A stretch of DNA of 64,000 bases, taken from assembly GCA_033064195.1 (NCBI GenBank), contig JARBJD010000265.1:41645-105644 (forward strand), read 5' to 3'. This stretch comes from Blattamonas nauphoetae (taxonomy: Eukaryota; Preaxostyla; Oxymonadida). The translations under genes and the position numbers were made by a program. This document shows, one piece after another, positions 1-9,600 of this stretch. Positions within the stretch are counted from its first letter, which is position 1. Each line of letters opens with the position of its first letter. Under the pieces are notes generated by a model. That model worked only from the letters and a program-made list of their open reading frames with translations. It did no database searches and was not told where the DNA came from.

Positions 1-1067
1 TCATCAATGCAATAATCCATAATGTTGAGAGAAATGTATTGTTCATCAGGGGAAGGTTCCGAGGTAATACCAGTTGGATGTGGAGATACACAATCTTGTT
101 TTACTGCCATGATCTTAAATGATTGACCGATTTGAACGAAGTTCTTTGTACATGGGGGGACGAGATATGGAAGGAAGGTTGGACGATCACGATTACAATA
201 AACAAGTGAATCTCGGATGGGAGGAAACTTTGATGTATATTCACTGACCAGCAATGAGAGTGTATTTTTCAGTGTCAGTTCAGGATTCACAGGACAACAA
301 ACGAAAGCATCTTCATTCATGTGAACACTGAGTTTCAGATCTCCGAAGAGACATCTTGGATAGTCAGTCATTCCTGAGAAAATTAGAAGATCTTCAAGAT
401 TAATCGACACACGAATTGGTACATCAATCGTGTCTTGAAACACTCCTGTTCCAGATGTTGTTGTGAAATCGGACAATGGAATATAAACACCAGCAACCGA
501 TTCATCATGATTCCAAGCATTTTGCCAAGGTGTGTGACAATGCTTTCGATTCTCCAATTGACTCTTCGGTTTGATCATATTGTAGATGTGAGATTCCATT
601 GATACGTCATTGGTTGTTGTGCTGATTATTCTCTGATTATTGTGAAGAACAGTAATATCACGAAAGATTGATGCCGAATGTTTGAGTCCAACGAATATGA
701 ATATCCTCTCATTCATGTACGAGCCAATTTTACCTGCAGTTTGTTTCCAGTTGTTGACTTTCAATGTAGCTGTCATTGTGAATGTGATAAACGAATCATC
801 GATTTGACAAATGTCTTGATTGCCAGTGTGTGGAATGATTATTTCCTGTCCTTTGTAGAATCGTGAATTCTCTGATGGTTTCAATTCTTGAATAGAAGTA
901 CTGTGTGCTCCATCATTCAGAAGGTAATTGATGTGATGTTCAGACATTAGTTGCTGTTGAATTTGACCAATATCATCTCGTGTGTACTTGATTGATCCTG
1001 TGGTGTTTCCAGTTAATGATGATGCTCCTGTTCTTTTGTTTGTCAGATGTGTTATATGCGAGTTCAT
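1..1067 (-). CDS. Polinton major capsid protein (double jelly-roll type), amino-terminal part in window
   Basis: The minus-strand frame is open from the ATG at 1067-1065 to the window edge, about 355 codons, and continues outside. The product would form the pseudo-hexameric capsomers of a Polinton particle. The sequence is rich in short beta-strand-like stretches with Asn, Ser and aromatic residues (for example CHTPWQNAWNHDESVAGVYI and VYIPLSDF), and position, size class and lack of membrane segments fit the capsid protein of this family. The assignment rests on gene order and general character, not on an alignment. A T-rich motif lies immediately upstream of the ATG, as for the other genes of the element. 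The main alternative is another large structural protein such as the penton. Confidence 0.65.
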   Translation of the reverse strand, partial: MNSHITHLTNKRTGASSLTGNTTGSIKYTRDDIGQIQQQLMSEHHINYLLNDGAHSTSIQELKPSENSRFYKGQEIIIPHTGNQDICQIDDSFITFTMTATLKVNNWKQTAGKIGSYMNERIFIFVGLKHSASIFRDITVLHNNQRIISTTTNDVSMESHIYNMIKPKSQLENRKHCHTPWQNAWNHDESVAGVYIPLSDFTTTSGTGVFQDTIDVPIRVSINLEDLLIFSGMTDYPRCLFGDLKLSVHMNEDAFVCCPVNPELTLKNTLSLLVSEYTSKFPPIRDSLVYCNRDRPTFLPYLVPPCTKNFVQIGQSFKIMAVKQDCVSPHPTGITSEPSPDEQYISLNIMDYCID

Positions 1068-1089
1068 TTTATCAAAAATAAAAAAACAA
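1068..1089 (-). promoter_or_regulatory. T-rich start motif before the capsid gene
   Basis: Read on the minus strand, TTTTTTTATTTTTGATAAA runs directly into the ATG at 1067. The same TTTTTATTTT core precedes nearly all genes of both Polintons, so it is probably a core promoter or transcript-start element. Confidence 0.55.
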
Positions 1090-1095
1090 TAATGC

Positions 1096-1398
1096 TTATT
1101 TCTTTTTCAGTTTCTTCTTCTTTGCTTTCGGCTTCAGCTTTTCTTCCAGTCTCAGTATTTCACCTCTGAGCTTGTTCGCTACTGCAGTGTTTCCTTCATT
1201 GATTGCTTGCTCATATTGTACCATCTTTTCTGCATGGATTTGTTGATCCGATTTCACATCTGGTATCATCTCAACTCCTGTCTGTGCTACCTTAGAAATC
1301 AGTGGTCCAACAAAGGGGATGAGATTCAGAAATGGAGCTCCAACTCTGAGTATGTTTTTTCCAACTGCTGCTAATTTTGATAACCAACCTGGTGCCAT
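1096..1398 (-). CDS. Small Polinton protein with MAPG start and Lys-rich tail
   Basis: 100 residues. It begins MAPGWLSKLAAVGKN, followed by a hydrophobic, Gly- and Pro-containing segment (residues ~18-45) and a C-terminal run of Lys (PKAKKKKLKKK). An amphipathic or hydrophobic N-terminus with a strongly basic tail recalls adenoviral minor core or cementing proteins such as pVI and pX, which bind membrane or DNA inside the capsid; that comparison is by character only. It sits between the capsid gene and a second MAPG protein and is preceded by the T-rich start motif, so all three are likely expressed together as virion components. Function is not proven. Confidence 0.6.
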   Translation of the reverse strand: MAPGWLSKLAAVGKNILRVGAPFLNLIPFVGPLISKVAQTGVEMIPDVKSDQQIHAEKMVQYEQAINEGNTAVANKLRGEILRLEEKLKPKAKKKKLKKK

Positions 1399-1421
1399 TT
1401 TAATAAAAATAAAAATATTCG
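1399..1421 (-). promoter_or_regulatory. T-rich start motif before the 100-residue MAPG gene
   Basis: Minus strand ATATTTTTATTTTTATTAAA leads into the ATG at 1398. Same core and spacing as at the other Polinton genes. Confidence 0.55.
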
Positions 1422-1436
1422 AATACTAGTGAATGT

Positions 1437-1745
1437 TTATCCTTTGAATTGAATTTTGGAATTTGACGAGAGTGGCATATCATCATTGGAGTATCGTCCA
1501 TTTCGTGGAGGTTCGTACTCGATCATCTGTGGTTTTGGTTGACGATTGATCGCCTTATTTTGCTGATAAACGTCCATCATTCCGCCTAATCCATTGAGTA
1601 TTCCACCTGCTGTTTGTCCGAATTTACTGTTTGTTTGAGAGAGCAATCCACCACCGACTTGAAGTAATGTTGGAGCTAGAGGTTTGATGAATTGAAAGAA
1701 CTGTTTTCCGATATTTTTGAGTTTGTTGAAACTTCCTGGTGCCAT
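1437..1745 (-). CDS. Second small MAPG protein of the Polinton
   Basis: 102 residues beginning MAPGSFNKLKNIGKQFFQF. Residues ~5-30 could form a basic amphipathic helix; residues ~28-60 are Gly-rich (QVGGGLLSQ, AGGILNGLGGMM). It shares its first four residues and overall plan with the neighbouring 100-residue protein, which suggests related virion proteins or a shared N-terminal processing signal. An amphipathic N-terminal helix plus Gly-rich segment resembles membrane-active minor capsid proteins of non-enveloped DNA viruses, but this is inference. A T-rich start motif precedes it, and it lies 38 bp upstream of the next gene on the minus strand. Confidence 0.6.
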   Translation of the reverse strand: MAPGSFNKLKNIGKQFFQFIKPLAPTLLQVGGGLLSQTNSKFGQTAGGILNGLGGMMDVYQQNKAINRQPKPQMIEYEPPRNGRYSNDDMPLSSNSKIQFKG

Positions 1746-1767
1746 TTATGGAAAAATAAAAAATACA
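1746..1767 (-). promoter_or_regulatory. T-rich start motif before the 102-residue MAPG gene
   Basis: Minus strand TATTTTTTATTTTTCCATAA precedes the ATG at 1745. Confidence 0.55.
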
Positions 1768-1798
1768 ATTCATTTATAATTTTAACGAGGAAATAATC

Positions 1799-2401
1799 TC
1801 AGAAGAGATTTCTACCCTTACGGGGTATTGCTTTCGTCAGAGAAATGCCATAATTGAGAATAGTGTTGTATGCTTCGTTATAGGCAATACTCATGTCTTT
1901 TCCACCAACAAGGATCTTGAAAATTGTTCGAAAGATTGGGAGTTTATTCAGACATAAACACTTGTCAGACAGGTCATCCAGTTCGATCACCACATCATTG
2001 ATTCCAGTTAATGTCGCAATCAGTGCACATAAATCACTTTGGTTTGTGATCAGTTTCTTCGATGGTTCAATGAGATTATTCAATAGTTTCTTTTCACAAG
2101 CGAATGCATTCTTGTAGACGAGTAATAACTGATCTTTAAATGCTGAAATGTTGGAAGTGTACTCCCGCAGTGGAATAGAACGACTTTGGATTGGAGCTGA
2201 TGGATACGTCTCCAGTGGTGGATCATAAGCACCTGGAACATTCTCTAGTTCAACATTCGTGCATTGTTCATTGCGATCTTCGAGTTTCGATCTTCCGGAA
2301 TTGGATCCTTTGTTATCGATGATGACATTGTTGGTGATTGATGTTGGTACTGAAGAAGAACTTGTGTGTTTCGTAAATTGACAACTTAGAATTGGTTGCA
2401 T
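1799..2401 (-). CDS. Polinton protein of unknown function, about 200 residues
   Basis: I do not recognise this protein. A GTG lies one codon upstream; I chose the ATG at 2401 because it follows the T-rich start motif. The first ~70 residues are Ser-, Thr- and Asn-rich and probably disordered. The C-terminal ~130 residues (from about SAFKDQLLLVYKNAF) look helical, with Lys- and Leu-rich stretches and a Cys-containing LSDKCLCLN segment. There is no signal peptide or clear membrane helix. Its place in the capsid-gene block suggests a minor structural or assembly protein. Confidence 0.5.
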   Translation of the reverse strand: MQPILSCQFTKHTSSSSVPTSITNNVIIDNKGSNSGRSKLEDRNEQCTNVELENVPGAYDPPLETYPSAPIQSRSIPLREYTSNISAFKDQLLLVYKNAFACEKKLLNNLIEPSKKLITNQSDLCALIATLTGINDVVIELDDLSDKCLCLNKLPIFRTIFKILVGGKDMSIAYNEAYNTILNYGISLTKAIPRKGRNLF

Positions 2402-2427
2402 CACTTTCTATAAAAATAAAAAATATA
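2402..2427 (-). promoter_or_regulatory. T-rich start motif before the 200-residue gene
   Basis: Minus strand TATTTTTTATTTTTATAG lies about 5 bases before the ATG at 2401 and decides the start choice. Confidence 0.5.
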
Positions 2428-2444
2428 TATTAATGTTTTTATAT

Positions 2445-3407
2445 TCACATTTCTGCTCGATCTATAGCTCCCATTCCAGAACTGTCCAACTGTGCAAATC
2501 GATAATATCCAGGCATTTCAGATTGGTATCCGCTGATATCATCATCTGTGACTGTTTTGAATGCTTTGGCTTTCAGTTGATTCAATTGTGTTGATATATG
2601 ATGTGAATAGTGAGTGCAGTATTCCGATAAATGTGTTGGATCTTGAGTGATCATTTGGAGAAACACTGGATAAATCTGATCTTTGAAGGCTTTCTTTTGT
2701 TTCATACTGGGATTGAAGTCCTGAACATGATCAAGAAGCCATTGATCCCACATCAGTGATGCAATCTGTGATTGAATTGAATTGAACACCATATTGTCTA
2801 ACACATTTTTGCTGGGATCAGCTGGATTACTTCGATTTGCACGAGTTATTCCCAATGTGTCTGTCATGTGTTCACCAACAGCTCTCTTCATTATTGCAAA
2901 TGGTTGTTGAGATCGTTTAGTCTTCATCTCTTCATAGCCGATGTCTCGATAATTGGTTGGCAAATCGTATGTTCCATTCTTGAGGAAATTCCTATGCACC
3001 GCTTTTATTTTCCTTCCATTCTCTTGATTGAATGATGTGTATGGTTTCTGTCTTCGCATATCTGGTGTTGGATTCATTGCATAGTATGTCTCTTTGACTG
3101 GTCTACTATTGTATGGAGTTAGCATGGCACCATTGACTGCAATCAGATCTCCAGTATCATTATCGTAGACCATCACATCAGGAACTTGTCCATATTGTTC
3201 TATTTTCGCAGTCCAATTTCGTCCAGTTCTCTTGATGTATTCTAACGCTGATGGAAGACTGCACAGAACATCATTGCGTCTGGTTTGAATATCATCGTCA
3301 GCATAGATTCGTTTCAATGCTGCTTGAGTCTCCGGTCCGTATCTCATTTTTGGTTTCTTCGCTTGTGCTTTTCTTTGTGGTTGAACGTACACTATCTTTT
3401 GTGACAT
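2445..3407 (-). CDS. Polinton basic protein of unknown function, 320 residues
   Basis: 320 residues starting MSQKIVYVQPQRKAQAKKP, a strongly basic tail that could bind DNA or be processed. The rest is mixed alpha/beta with many Tyr, Arg and Asn and no membrane segment. Its position between the putative structural genes and the packaging ATPase matches the slot of the conserved unknown (PY-like) protein of Polintons, thought to be a minor capsid component; I place it there by synteny only. The T-rich start motif lies upstream. It faces the ATPase gene head to head, so the short space between them (3408-3465) must hold two divergent promoters. Confidence 0.5.
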   Translation of the reverse strand: MSQKIVYVQPQRKAQAKKPKMRYGPETQAALKRIYADDDIQTRRNDVLCSLPSALEYIKRTGRNWTAKIEQYGQVPDVMVYDNDTGDLIAVNGAMLTPYNSRPVKETYYAMNPTPDMRRQKPYTSFNQENGRKIKAVHRNFLKNGTYDLPTNYRDIGYEEMKTKRSQQPFAIMKRAVGEHMTDTLGITRANRSNPADPSKNVLDNMVFNSIQSQIASLMWDQWLLDHVQDFNPSMKQKKAFKDQIYPVFLQMITQDPTHLSEYCTHYSHHISTQLNQLKAKAFKTVTDDDISGYQSEMPGYYRFAQLDSSGMGAIDRAEM

Positions 3408-3434
3408 TGTGTGTTTTCATTCAAAATAAAAAAA
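3408..3434 (-). promoter_or_regulatory. T-rich start motif before the 320-residue gene
   Basis: Minus strand TTTTTTTATTTTGAATG core lies about 14 bases before the ATG at 3407; the divergent ATPase gene starts at about 3466. Confidence 0.5.
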
Positions 3435-3465
3435 CCAAAAGTATATTTTAATTGGAGTTAAATCA

Positions 3466-4326
3466 CAAATGAACAAATCGAATCAATCATTAACAGCATA
3501 CGTGAATGCAAAATTGAGTGAAGCATCAAATAGGAATGTTTCTCATGAAGTGCAATCACAAATACATCCAGACTTGAATTTCAATCGCAACAGTGTCAAT
3601 GTCCTCGTGTGAAACAGAGGAAGTGGAAAAACATTCAATGCTCTTCGAGAGGTTGCCAAGCTCCAGAATGTTCGAGTCAGAAATGAACTGTTTCACCTCT
3701 TTGTCTTCGTCACTGATAAGAACATTGATCCAACGTTCGATAAATTCAAACCAATATTGAATGTTCCATACGTGAAAGTGAAATACGATGAAGCACTTCC
3801 ATTTCTGTTGGAACTCTCTGAATCAAAAGCTGCTTATGAAGAGATTATTGACAACCAGTGGCAAGATAGAATTACTGATGAGTGTCGAGAGGATCTCTTT
3901 GATGCACTTTACATTGATGACTTCTCAATGAAGAATCTCCAAACGATTATCCTCTTGGATGACTGTCGTAGAATCCTTGGTGAACGAAGAGCATCCAAAA
4001 ATAGAATGACAATGATGGACTTGTTACTGGAGAATCGACAACCGAAATTCACTTTCTTTCTGACGATGCATGAGCTGTTCAGTTTGTCTGCAGACATGAA
4101 GTCAAACATCGATTCGATGTGGATCTTTGGAGGATTCAACAAAGAACGAATCAGTCGAGTCTATCCTCAGTTGAACTCACCAATTGATATTCGACAGTTC
4201 TGGAATGTCTACCAACGAAAACAAAAGTGTGAAGCAATCATTCTTCGATACAATACAGATGGAGTTGCACTGAACGAAATCAACAAAGATGGACTAATCA
4301 GAAGGGTCAGAGAACTCTTGAATTAG
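3466..4326 (+). pseudogene. Polinton packaging ATPase (FtsK/HerA class), broken
   Basis: A P-loop of the form GSGKT is present in the first part, followed by beta-strand/helix alternation with hydrophobic strands such as LQTIILLDDC, which fits a Walker B strand, and a segment with a possible sensor (FTFFLTMHEL). The family pumps the element's DNA into the capsid. It is the only gene of the block on the plus strand, and its 3' end overlaps the 3' end of the opposite coiled-coil gene by about 30 bp. The copy is broken. A matching tail of the same gene is kept at the left edge of the second Polinton fragment at about 59.3 kb. Confidence 0.7.
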
Positions 4327-4653
4327 ATTCCCAATGGTCTCGTCAAGACTTCGAAGCCTCATGCTGAGAGTGTCTGTCAACGTCCGAATTGATTCTTCAA
4401 TGTCGGACAATCTTTGATCAATCGAGAGTGAATTAGGAGGAGTGGAAGCATCGACATATCGTTTCCTCAGTGCTATCTCGCCTCTTATTTTTGTTATTCG
4501 ATACCCATCAATTTGAATCATCCTATTCAGTTTCTGCGTGGTGTACTCATTCAGTTCTTTTCTATTCTTCTCCAAGTATCTCTGAAAGTCGTGGATGTTT
4601 GTGAACTCTTTCTGTTCAGGATCAAACGGTTCTAATATCTTTAGTGATGACAT
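4294..4653 (-). CDS. Small coiled-coil protein of the Polinton
   Basis: 119 residues. The C-terminal half (IDQRLSDIEESIRTLTDTL onward) has a heptad pattern typical of a short coiled coil; the N-terminal half contains ILEPFDPEQ and a helical KNRKELNEYTTQKLNRM segment. The same gene occurs in the second Polinton at 59.3-59.7 kb in the same position beside the integrase, with close similarity in the middle and the coiled coil. Conservation of gene and place in two diverged elements argues for a real function. I know no named family for it; it might oligomerise with the integrase or ATPase. The T-rich start motif precedes it. Confidence 0.6.
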   Translation of the reverse strand: MSSLKILEPFDPEQKEFTNIHDFQRYLEKNRKELNEYTTQKLNRMIQIDGYRITKIRGEIALRKRYVDASTPPNSLSIDQRLSDIEESIRTLTDTLSMRLRSLDETIGNLIQEFSDPSD

Positions 4654-4676
4654 TTCAATGAAATAAAAATATCTGA
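4654..4676 (-). promoter_or_regulatory. T-rich start motif before the coiled-coil gene
   Basis: Minus strand ATATTTTTATTTCATTGAA precedes the ATG at 4653. Confidence 0.5.
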
Positions 4677-4719
4677 AACATTTTTGAAAACGAACAAAGT
4701 TCTCAGATCGAAGATCGCA

Positions 4720-6654
4720 CTACGCTAGATTAAATTCAGCAATGAACTCTGGAGTTAAGTCGTCAATTGAGTCTGCATGGAACTTTGTGTGTTGAATTGG
4801 AACATAGACAACTTTTGACAGACAGGTGAGACCATTCAGTAGAGTTGCTACAACATTACCGTGTTTGTATTCGATGAATTTCCCCACGAATTGAAACTGT
4901 CTTCGCTTCTTCTGAAACTTGGCAACAGTCTTGTCCAGATCAAGGTGAATCAACAGAATATTTCCTGGTTTGTATTTCCATAACATCTGTGTCGTCTGCT
5001 GTCGTTGGATATTCTTTAATGGTTCTTCACAACTGGAGATGTACAGTGCTTCGATTTCACGATTGTTCTGTGCTTGCTGTGGAGTGAACTTGTTCCAGTA
5101 TGCTCGATGTGGAGTCGTGTTGTAGTATACCACCATCTGATTCATCAATGAATGATTTGCCATTTGTGTTGTATTACCTTGGAATCCGTCCCTGATTGTT
5201 CTGATCACTCGATCGACAATTCTGTTGTGATTTGTGAATGGTGAGCTTGTGAAATATGTACTGACTTTCTGTTGCTTGAAAAACTCTGATGCTTCAATAC
5301 TAGTCCATGCAGCTTCTCCATCACCTCGAATGTTATTCACTGTAACTCCACGATGATTAATCAGATCGTTGATTGCAGTCTTGACCTTGCTCCATGATTT
5401 ATCCAGTATAGGAATCACAACAAGGTATTTGGTGTTGATGTTGATTGCAAATAGATATATCTGCAGAACTGTTTTCGACGTTGGTGATTGGATGAATACA
5501 AGATCAATTTCCCAGGATCCAAACTTGGGAGAGAAATAAGGTCGATCACAATTCTGTGGAACCTTTCTGTCTGCTGTCTTCTGTGGATCTCCAGTAATTG
5601 CTTTGGACATGAACTGCATTTTTGATCGAAAAGGATACACAATTTTTTCCGTTGCTTTTGGAATCATTGGTGGATCAATTCTCATTCTATCACTTCCTTT
5701 TTCTCTCTGGATTTTCCTCGGATGTGCAGCACTCCATCTGTGATCAAATTCCTCATACCAATCCTGAAATGATCTTCCTCCGAATGGGATTTGTTTTGTG
5801 TGAGTCAGAATGAAGTCAATATCATCAATCGCAATAGTTCTGTTAATTGAGACTCGAACAAATGTGTCTCTGTTCATTTTATTGGCATCCAGAATGTGTG
5901 ATGTAATAAAGTGTTCCATCTGCTTTTGATTATTCATTATTGAGTTCTCAGCTTTGATCTGTTCATAATCTGAATCGTTTCTCTGTTGATGATCAAACAA
6001 TCCTTTCATTTGTTCCAACTTATTCAGTACTTGTTGTGTCGTAGGTTCGAACTGTCTGATCTCTCTCACAGGGTGTTTGGACGCAGTTGTTCTGATTGAC
6101 ATTGGTGGATTGGGAATTATGTCATCATCGTCCTCCTCTTCAAATTTCCTCTCCTTCATTGGATATTCATATTCAAACCCAGCCGATTTTAAGTTTCTCT
6201 TCTGTCCAGGAATAATGAGATATTCAGGTGGTTCTATAACTATTGGTCTTTGCACTGGAGTTGGGATTGGGATTGGTCTTGCCTCTACAGGGCTTCGAAC
6301 TCTTGGTGAGAGAATTGGTGTCACTTGCTGATTGTACTTTCGATGATATTCTTTATACATCTTGTATGCTTTTTCACATCTCCAATCACTAAAACGTTTT
6401 CCCAAGAATGCAATCAGAAACTGTGAGACTACTTTTGTTCCATCTGAAATAGTTAAATTCGGAGAGAGACCTCCATTAAACCAATCCTCAAAATATGTCT
6501 CATCGTTTGCAACATACTCTCCATGTGAATCATAGACGTCATATACTGGTAACGTGTTGGTTCTATTGAACTTGACATTGAATATTTTCTCTTTAGAGTG
6601 TTGTGTGCAATTCAGTAACCTATTCACTAATGCATTGATCTGTCGTGTATTCAT
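4720..6654 (-). CDS. Polinton integrase (retroviral-type rve core)
   Basis: 644 residues. The N-terminal ~330 residues are an element-specific region with Pro-rich and acidic linkers. The rve integrase core lies at about residues 380-560, with FGSWEIDLVFIQ carrying the first acidic residue, RGDGEAAWTS the second, and the NHNRIVDRVIRTIRD helix that closes the active site. A basic, small beta-rich C-terminal part (KKRRQFQFVGKFIEYKHG) resembles the chromodomain/SH3-like tails of such enzymes and probably binds DNA or chromatin. The enzyme would insert the element into host DNA. A close relative sits at 59.8-61.7 kb; the C-terminal ~300 residues are about 90% identical by eye, the N-terminal half far less. 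Confidence 0.88.
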   Translation of the reverse strand: MNTRQINALVNRLLNCTQHSKEKIFNVKFNRTNTLPVYDVYDSHGEYVANDETYFEDWFNGGLSPNLTISDGTKVVSQFLIAFLGKRFSDWRCEKAYKMYKEYHRKYNQQVTPILSPRVRSPVEARPIPIPTPVQRPIVIEPPEYLIIPGQKRNLKSAGFEYEYPMKERKFEEEDDDDIIPNPPMSIRTTASKHPVREIRQFEPTTQQVLNKLEQMKGLFDHQQRNDSDYEQIKAENSIMNNQKQMEHFITSHILDANKMNRDTFVRVSINRTIAIDDIDFILTHTKQIPFGGRSFQDWYEEFDHRWSAAHPRKIQREKGSDRMRIDPPMIPKATEKIVYPFRSKMQFMSKAITGDPQKTADRKVPQNCDRPYFSPKFGSWEIDLVFIQSPTSKTVLQIYLFAININTKYLVVIPILDKSWSKVKTAINDLINHRGVTVNNIRGDGEAAWTSIEASEFFKQQKVSTYFTSSPFTNHNRIVDRVIRTIRDGFQGNTTQMANHSLMNQMVVYYNTTPHRAYWNKFTPQQAQNNREIEALYISSCEEPLKNIQRQQTTQMLWKYKPGNILLIHLDLDKTVAKFQKKRRQFQFVGKFIEYKHGNVVATLLNGLTCLSKVVYVPIQHTKFHADSIDDLTPEFIAEFNLA

Positions 6655-6676
6655 TTATTCAAAAATAAAGTTTGTG
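6655..6676 (-). promoter_or_regulatory. T-rich start motif before the integrase gene
   Basis: Minus strand CTTTATTTTTGAATAA precedes the ATG at 6654. The same block, almost base for base, precedes the integrase of the second Polinton. Confidence 0.55.
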
Positions 6677-6677
6677 T

Positions 6678-9600
6678 TTATTCAATTATATAATCAGTTG
6701 CTTTCAGTCCATGAATGAATGGAGGACACGATTCATTTTCAAGTACGATTGCCTTCAGATGAATTCCACTGAGACTGAGTTTCTGTTGTTGTATTTTGGC
6801 TATCTCAAATCCATTGGTGTCATCGTCAGAATGAACTCTTCTCGTTTGAAAGTTCAATGTTGTAGTCACAGTTTTCTCTCCATTAAGACACTTCACATAA
6901 TCGTCACTTGTGATGTTTGTTTTCTTCAGTGATACTCCTTTGATTATGCATTTCTCATCGAGAGAGTAGCACTTGGGTGCGAGACAGATCATCTGTTCAC
7001 CTTCCTTCTCAATTGCTAGTCCCAACAACTTCTTCTCATCATCAACTCCCTTATCAGGATTTGGAAACCATTCATATTTGTGAGCATCGTAGAACTCCTT
7101 GTCAGCAATCACATGTTCAAATTGTTGATGAATACCAGCATTTGGATCTCCAGCAATTGCCCAATAAGCAGAGTCAGTATCTCCCTCACAGAAGTGAATC
7201 TTGTTCATGTCTAGACATTTGTACATGAAGTTATAAATGAAATTCAGATACCAGAACTTGGCATTGTCGAGTGTGAACACTGCTTCTTGCAGACATGTCT
7301 TGCATGATGCTTTCTCTCGATCTTCAATCACGATGTAGTTGTCCTCATTGATCTCTCTTGTCGCTACAAATCCTTTCATCATCTGTTTCAAATATGTTCT
7401 CTTCTCATTGCAGATTGTGATTGAGTTGTACTTCTCAGTGTTCATTCCATCGTATCCATAACTTCCATTCAAGTTGGTCTTACAGAACTGTTCCTTTCCT
7501 TTGTTTCCAACCTTCATTGCTTCTATTCTATCATTCATGAATGAGGTCACAAATGGTTCAAATCCAGCATGTCTCGAGAATACCATCACACTCTTAATAT
7601 CGTCGACGATGAAGTGGCAATAGTCGATGAGGAACCACAGATAGTATGTCGAAAAGAACATATACTGATCGTGTGTGCTCAAGAGTTGGGTCAGCTTCCG
7701 TTGTTTGTCATCAGTCTTCAATCCATGTTTCTTCATCAACGAATAAGTCTTCTCTCCAATATTCTCTTCAGTCGTATTGACCACGATATTCCTGAAGATT
7801 GGTGGGAAGTTAATGAAATCATTTATATACTGCTCATCGATGTGTCCTTTCAACTCTGCAACAAATAATGTCTTCTGATTCTTGTCTTCGATGATCTTCC
7901 GACATTCTTTATCTCCTGTTGCGGTGAACAAACATCTTCCTGGCATGTACATTCTGTGATTGGTGTATGGATTATTCTTGTTCTTTATTGATGAGAAAGC
8001 ACTTGGATAAAGAGAGTTGAAATCAACACCACAGACGTGAGTCATTTTATGTTCAGTATCTTTGGAGACAACTTTTCCATCTTCACACTTGAAGTGATTG
8101 ATCGGCGTCGCGTCTTTGATATTCTGTCGATGTTGAACATTAGATAATCCACCAGTCACTGCTGCTCTCAACTTGTGATATGTTTGCTCATGTGTCAGAG
8201 TCATCGGCAATGATTTCCAGATGCAAAACTTCTTGAGTTGAATCCTCAATCGTGTGAGATGTTCATCTTTGTCTGACTTGTAGGTGTTGCAGTAATCACA
8301 GCAGATCTTCACGTTCTCTTTTGAATGTCCTTTTGCATTGTCGATTCTATCTAATGTTGGTCGCACTGCTTGTGAGAAGTGACTCTTGCAGATAGAGCAC
8401 ACTCTCTTGCACTGTTGAACGAACCACTCATAGTCTGCTTCAGTGACATTTTTATCAGTACTGCGATGAGCTTTCTGGTCTTGATAAATGTAGGATGCAA
8501 CCTTGTACTTCCAGTACTGTTTCGTGATTTTGATTGGTCCAGATTCGTCACATTCGTTATAGTCTTCATCAATATCAAAGTCTTTGTACGCACAAGCATA
8601 CTTGATTGCTGAAGCATTCGCTGACAATGAGAGATTATGCAACATATCCACTTTGTATTGGAAGTTCAAATTGATTAACGTGTCTAATGGTGCAATCATG
8701 CATTCGACGTCTCTAATGTTGTAGAACTTGAGGTATTCCCACCTGTTTTTGAATCCTTGTTTGTTCCAATCATCAAGGTAAAGTTGGTAGTCACTATCAG
8801 ACATTTCACTGTTGTTCAGACTGGAATAGAATTCATATTTGGAGAATGGTTCTGGTTTGCTCAGCACTGCGTCGTAGTCTGATGAATCAAATGATTCGTA
8901 AGCGAAGAATGATTTCTGGAGTGTAGTGTTTCCACCAAAAGCTTTGACTGCATTATCCAAAGTCATTGGTCCAGTGTAAGACATCATGTCAATAAAGCGG
9001 AGCACTTGTTGTGTTTTCTCATGTCTGATCAACACTTGTTTGTACTTCGTTGTGGATCCAAGGAAGCTCACCACTTTCCAATCTTTGTCAACGAGATCAC
9101 GGAAGATGAGATTGATATCGAATCTGGAGCTATTGAATCCAATGACACTGACTTGGTTTTGTGAGGGAATCTCTGGGTCTTCATACAGATTGTCCTCTCG
9201 AACTGTCTCAGCATATTTGAAGAGTTCTCTGATCCATTGCTGCACAAAGTCTTTTCCATCTCGAAGATCAAAGTAGATTGACTTCACACCTGATTTTGTT
9301 TTAATTGCTGATGCAACGGAGAGAGGCTTCAAGTGGGATATCAACTGAGTATTGTCATCAGAGAATAAATTGTCAAGAATGAGATCTTCCATCGTTTCGA
9401 AATCGTAAGTGATGTAGTATTGTGTAGGTTTGAACTCGTCTTGTCTCTTGTGTGCCATCAGAAATTCATATGTTCTATTGTTGAGAATGTGTGGAACATA
9501 TGGTCTTGGTGTTTTGTCAAGAGAGATCTTCTTCACATGTTTTCCATCAAGCTCTTTACACTCAGCAAGATGCTTCTCAAAATCTCTGCTGTAGTTTTTA

